Source: Desulfosporosinus hippei DSM 8344
Lineage (GTDB): Bacteria; Bacillota; Desulfitobacteriia; Desulfitobacteriales; Desulfitobacteriaceae
Assembly (NCBI RefSeq): GCF_900100785.1
Contig: NZ_FNCP01000012.1
Location: 62,001 to 126,000, forward strand
Length of the DNA stretch: 64,000 nt
Direction: 5' to 3'
The notes under the pieces are model-generated. The model had not been told where the DNA came from, ran no database searches, and was given only the letters and a program-made list of their open reading frames with translations. A program made the position numbers and the translations under genes. Positions 62,654-64,000 of this stretch are shown here, one piece after another. The first letter of the stretch is position 1; each line of letters starts with the position of its first letter.

Positions 62654-63676
62654 ATGGAAAAAATCAAGGTGAAGGATTCTGTTGGCACTATTCTTATTCA
62701 CGATATGACTCAGATTATCCCTGGGGTCAGTAAAGGGCCGCGATTTCGAAAGGGACATATGGTTCGTGACGAAGATATTTCGGTCCTGCTTAGTATGGGT
62801 AAGGAGCATATTTATGTTTGGGATCAGACACCGGGCTTAATCCACGAAAATGAAGCTGCGGAGCGCCTTGCCCAAGCCGTTGCCGGTTCTGGCCTAGTTC
62901 TCGACGAACCTAAGGAAGGAAAAGTAAACTTAACTGCTGCCCATGACGGACTCCTTTATTCTTCTGTAGACGGCATTCTGGCCTTGAATACATTAGAACA
63001 GGTTATTCTATCTACCCTTCACAATCACTATCCGGTCAAAAAAGGGGAAATAGTCGGCGGAACCCGAGTTGTGCCCTTGATGATTGATGAATCCGTGATC
63101 AAAGAAGCTGAAGGGATTGCTCAAACCTTTACAGAACCGATTCTGGAGGTACGACCTCTCAAACACACAAAAGTGGGCATAGTAACCACAGGGAGTGAAG
63201 TCTACCACGGACGAATCCAAGATAAATTTGGCCCTGTTCTGCGTGCTAAGGTTGAAAACTGGGGATCTGAGGTTATTGCCCATACCTTGGCTAATGATGA
63301 TGTTTCCTTGATCCAGAGCTCTATTAGAGAGCAGCTAAATCAAGGTGCAGAAATGGTCTTAGTGAGCGGCGGCATGTCTGTTGATCCGGACGATGTTACG
63401 CCCACAGCCATCAAAGAAATGGGCGCAGAGCTGATTACCTATGGTGCCCCCGTGTTGCCGGGAGCCATGTTTTTGCTGGCTTATATTGGAAAAATCCCTA
63501 TCATGGGATTACCTGGGTGCGTGATGTATTCTAAGACGACGGCCTTTGACTTAATTGCTCCACGCTTGATGACAGGAGAGCGTTTGACACGCCTGGATAT
63601 CGTCAAGCTAGGAAGTGGAGGCCTTTGTCTCAACTGCCCCGTCTGCATCTATCCCCGCTGTTCCTTTGGTAAGTAA
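62654..63676 (+). CDS. MoCF-domain (molybdopterin-binding) protein with cysteine tail, paralogue 2
   Basis: About 340 residues, very similar to the copy at 37955 across its length: MEKIKVKDSVGTILIHDMTQ, KVGIVTTGSEVYHGRIQDKF, LVSGGMSVDPDDVTPTAIKE, GLPGCVMYSKTTAFDLIAPR, and the tail CLNCPVCIYPRCSFGK with four cysteines. Start taken as ATG 62654 after TTGGAGGA; a longer in-frame ATG at 62606 is unsupported. Divergent from Mop, it probably delivers or stores molybdenum cofactor for Mop. The cysteine tail is not a usual MogA/MoeA feature. Confidence 0.86.
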   Translation: MEKIKVKDSVGTILIHDMTQIIPGVSKGPRFRKGHMVRDEDISVLLSMGKEHIYVWDQTPGLIHENEAAERLAQAVAGSGLVLDEPKEGKVNLTAAHDGLLYSSVDGILALNTLEQVILSTLHNHYPVKKGEIVGGTRVVPLMIDESVIKEAEGIAQTFTEPILEVRPLKHTKVGIVTTGSEVYHGRIQDKFGPVLRAKVENWGSEVIAHTLANDDVSLIQSSIREQLNQGAEMVLVSGGMSVDPDDVTPTAIKEMGAELITYGAPVLPGAMFLLAYIGKIPIMGLPGCVMYSKTTAFDLIAPRLMTGERLTRLDIVKLGSGGLCLNCPVCIYPRCSFGK

Positions 63677-63730
63677 GGATAATTTGACTGTCTGGAGCCG
63701 ATGTTAGCTTTGGTTCAAGTAAAAGAAACC

Positions 63731-63765
63731 AAACCACAGGTGTTTTAAGAATCCACCTGTGGTTT
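63731..63765 (+). terminator. Terminator after MoCF paralogue 2
   Basis: Perfect 12-bp stem AAACCACAGGTG/CACCTGTGGTTT with an 11-base loop and a following T-rich tract. Confidence 0.85.
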
Positions 63766-63900
63766 ATTTATTTATTTTTAATATCATGCTAAAAAAACTT
63801 AAGTGAGTATTAGCAACCCAGAAAATAGCTCAATTAGGTAAGACAGTTTACCATTTATTGACTTCAATGCTCCATATTTGATCGATTTGCATCCAATTTT

Positions 63901-64000
63901 TGTTCCAAAATAGAACAGTTTGTCTCAAGCTTTGGTGTTGTCTGATTGAAATAGATATGATATTCTGACAATTGTAAGGAACAAACTCCATGACTAGAGA
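63901..64000 (+). promoter_or_regulatory. Regulatory region of a probable second AcoR-like gene, cut by the window end
   Basis: Dyad TGTTCCAAAATAGAACA (63901-63917), -35 TTGTCT (63938-63943) and -10 TATTCT (63961-63966) with a 17-base spacer. The 44 bases 63937-63980 match 47223-47266, upstream of the AcoR-like gene, at 39 positions. An ATG at 63990 preceded by AAGGA opens a frame that runs off the end, so a paralogous activator gene probably begins here. Only three codons are visible. Confidence 0.6.

Noticed and set aside
1-64000. CRISPR array, prophage, integrase or transposase genes, tRNA or rRNA genes
   Set aside because: I looked for evenly spaced repeats, phage or IS protein motifs and RNA genes and saw none, but by-eye reading can miss a tRNA.

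Overview
The window reads as a chromosomal segment of an anaerobic, spore-forming, Gram-positive bacterium of the Peptococcaceae type; Desulfosporosinus or a close relative such as Desulfitobacterium is my best guess, by inference only. The basis is the combination of a Tlp-type spore protein, a DsrK/HdrD-type iron-sulfur protein, siroheme-dependent (Ahb) heme synthesis, futalosine-pathway menaquinone genes, ResB/CcsA cytochrome c assembly, a Tat system, and many tungsten and molybdenum enzyme genes. Ribosome binding sites are strong (GGAGG-like) and TTG/GTG starts are common. I saw no rRNA, tRNA, CRISPR array, prophage or transposase gene.

Layout. 1-4200 (minus): a ClpP-fold protease and a cluster for iron-sulfur or metal-cofactor handling (two ferredoxin-ATPases, NifX-like, IscU-like, DUF134 regulator, DUF5320 protein). 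It faces the DsrK-like gene (4482-6098) across a symmetric pair of divergent promoters carrying four copies of one operator-like repeat. 6380-12479: TraB protein, DUF4434 protein, Tat-exported metallo-hydrolase and M3 oligopeptidase, interrupted by a long non-coding repeat element (copy A). 12765-24966 (minus): a diheme cytochrome, then a complete-looking tetrapyrrole operon (resB, ccsA, siroheme dehydrogenase, hemA, hemC, cobA-hemD, ahbC, hemB, ahbA-ahbB fusion, hemL). 25075-32061 (minus): an apparently autoregulated TetR, heptaprenyl diphosphate synthase, tatA, tatC, mqnC, a truncated MqnE-like protein, a UbiA prenyltransferase, an apparently catalytically dead prenyl-synthase homologue, and speD.

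32393-64000 is largely a molybdenum/tungsten region. It holds a HTH-PBP regulator, the tupABC tungstate transporter, two XdhC paralogues, two MoCF-domain paralogues with a cysteine tail, moeA, a MoeA-PBP fusion, ThiF/MoaD, a tungsten aldehyde:ferredoxin oxidoreductase, an iron alcohol dehydrogenase, and a sigma54 activator. A nine-gene operon (49295-58615) contains the gene set I recall from Desulfovibrio vulgaris as DVU_1551 to DVU_1558 (TrsS, TrsM and partners). Upstream of it, across copy B of the long repeat, lies a Mop-type molybdenum aldehyde oxidoreductase.

How it fits together. Four genes or operons (tungstate transport, iron alcohol dehydrogenase, tungsten AOR, molybdenum Mop) each have a -24/-12 sequence with correct GG/GC spacing upstream. 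An AcoR-like activator with the GAFTGA motif lies among them, and a second, similar regulatory gene seems to start at the window edge. This suggests a sigma54-controlled alcohol-to-aldehyde-to-acid module with its own metal supply, cofactor maturation and redox partners. The most novel items are the paired modular repeat elements with compensatory base changes, the uncharacterised TrsS/TrsM operon serving Mop, and the two apparently degenerate menaquinone-pathway paralogues.
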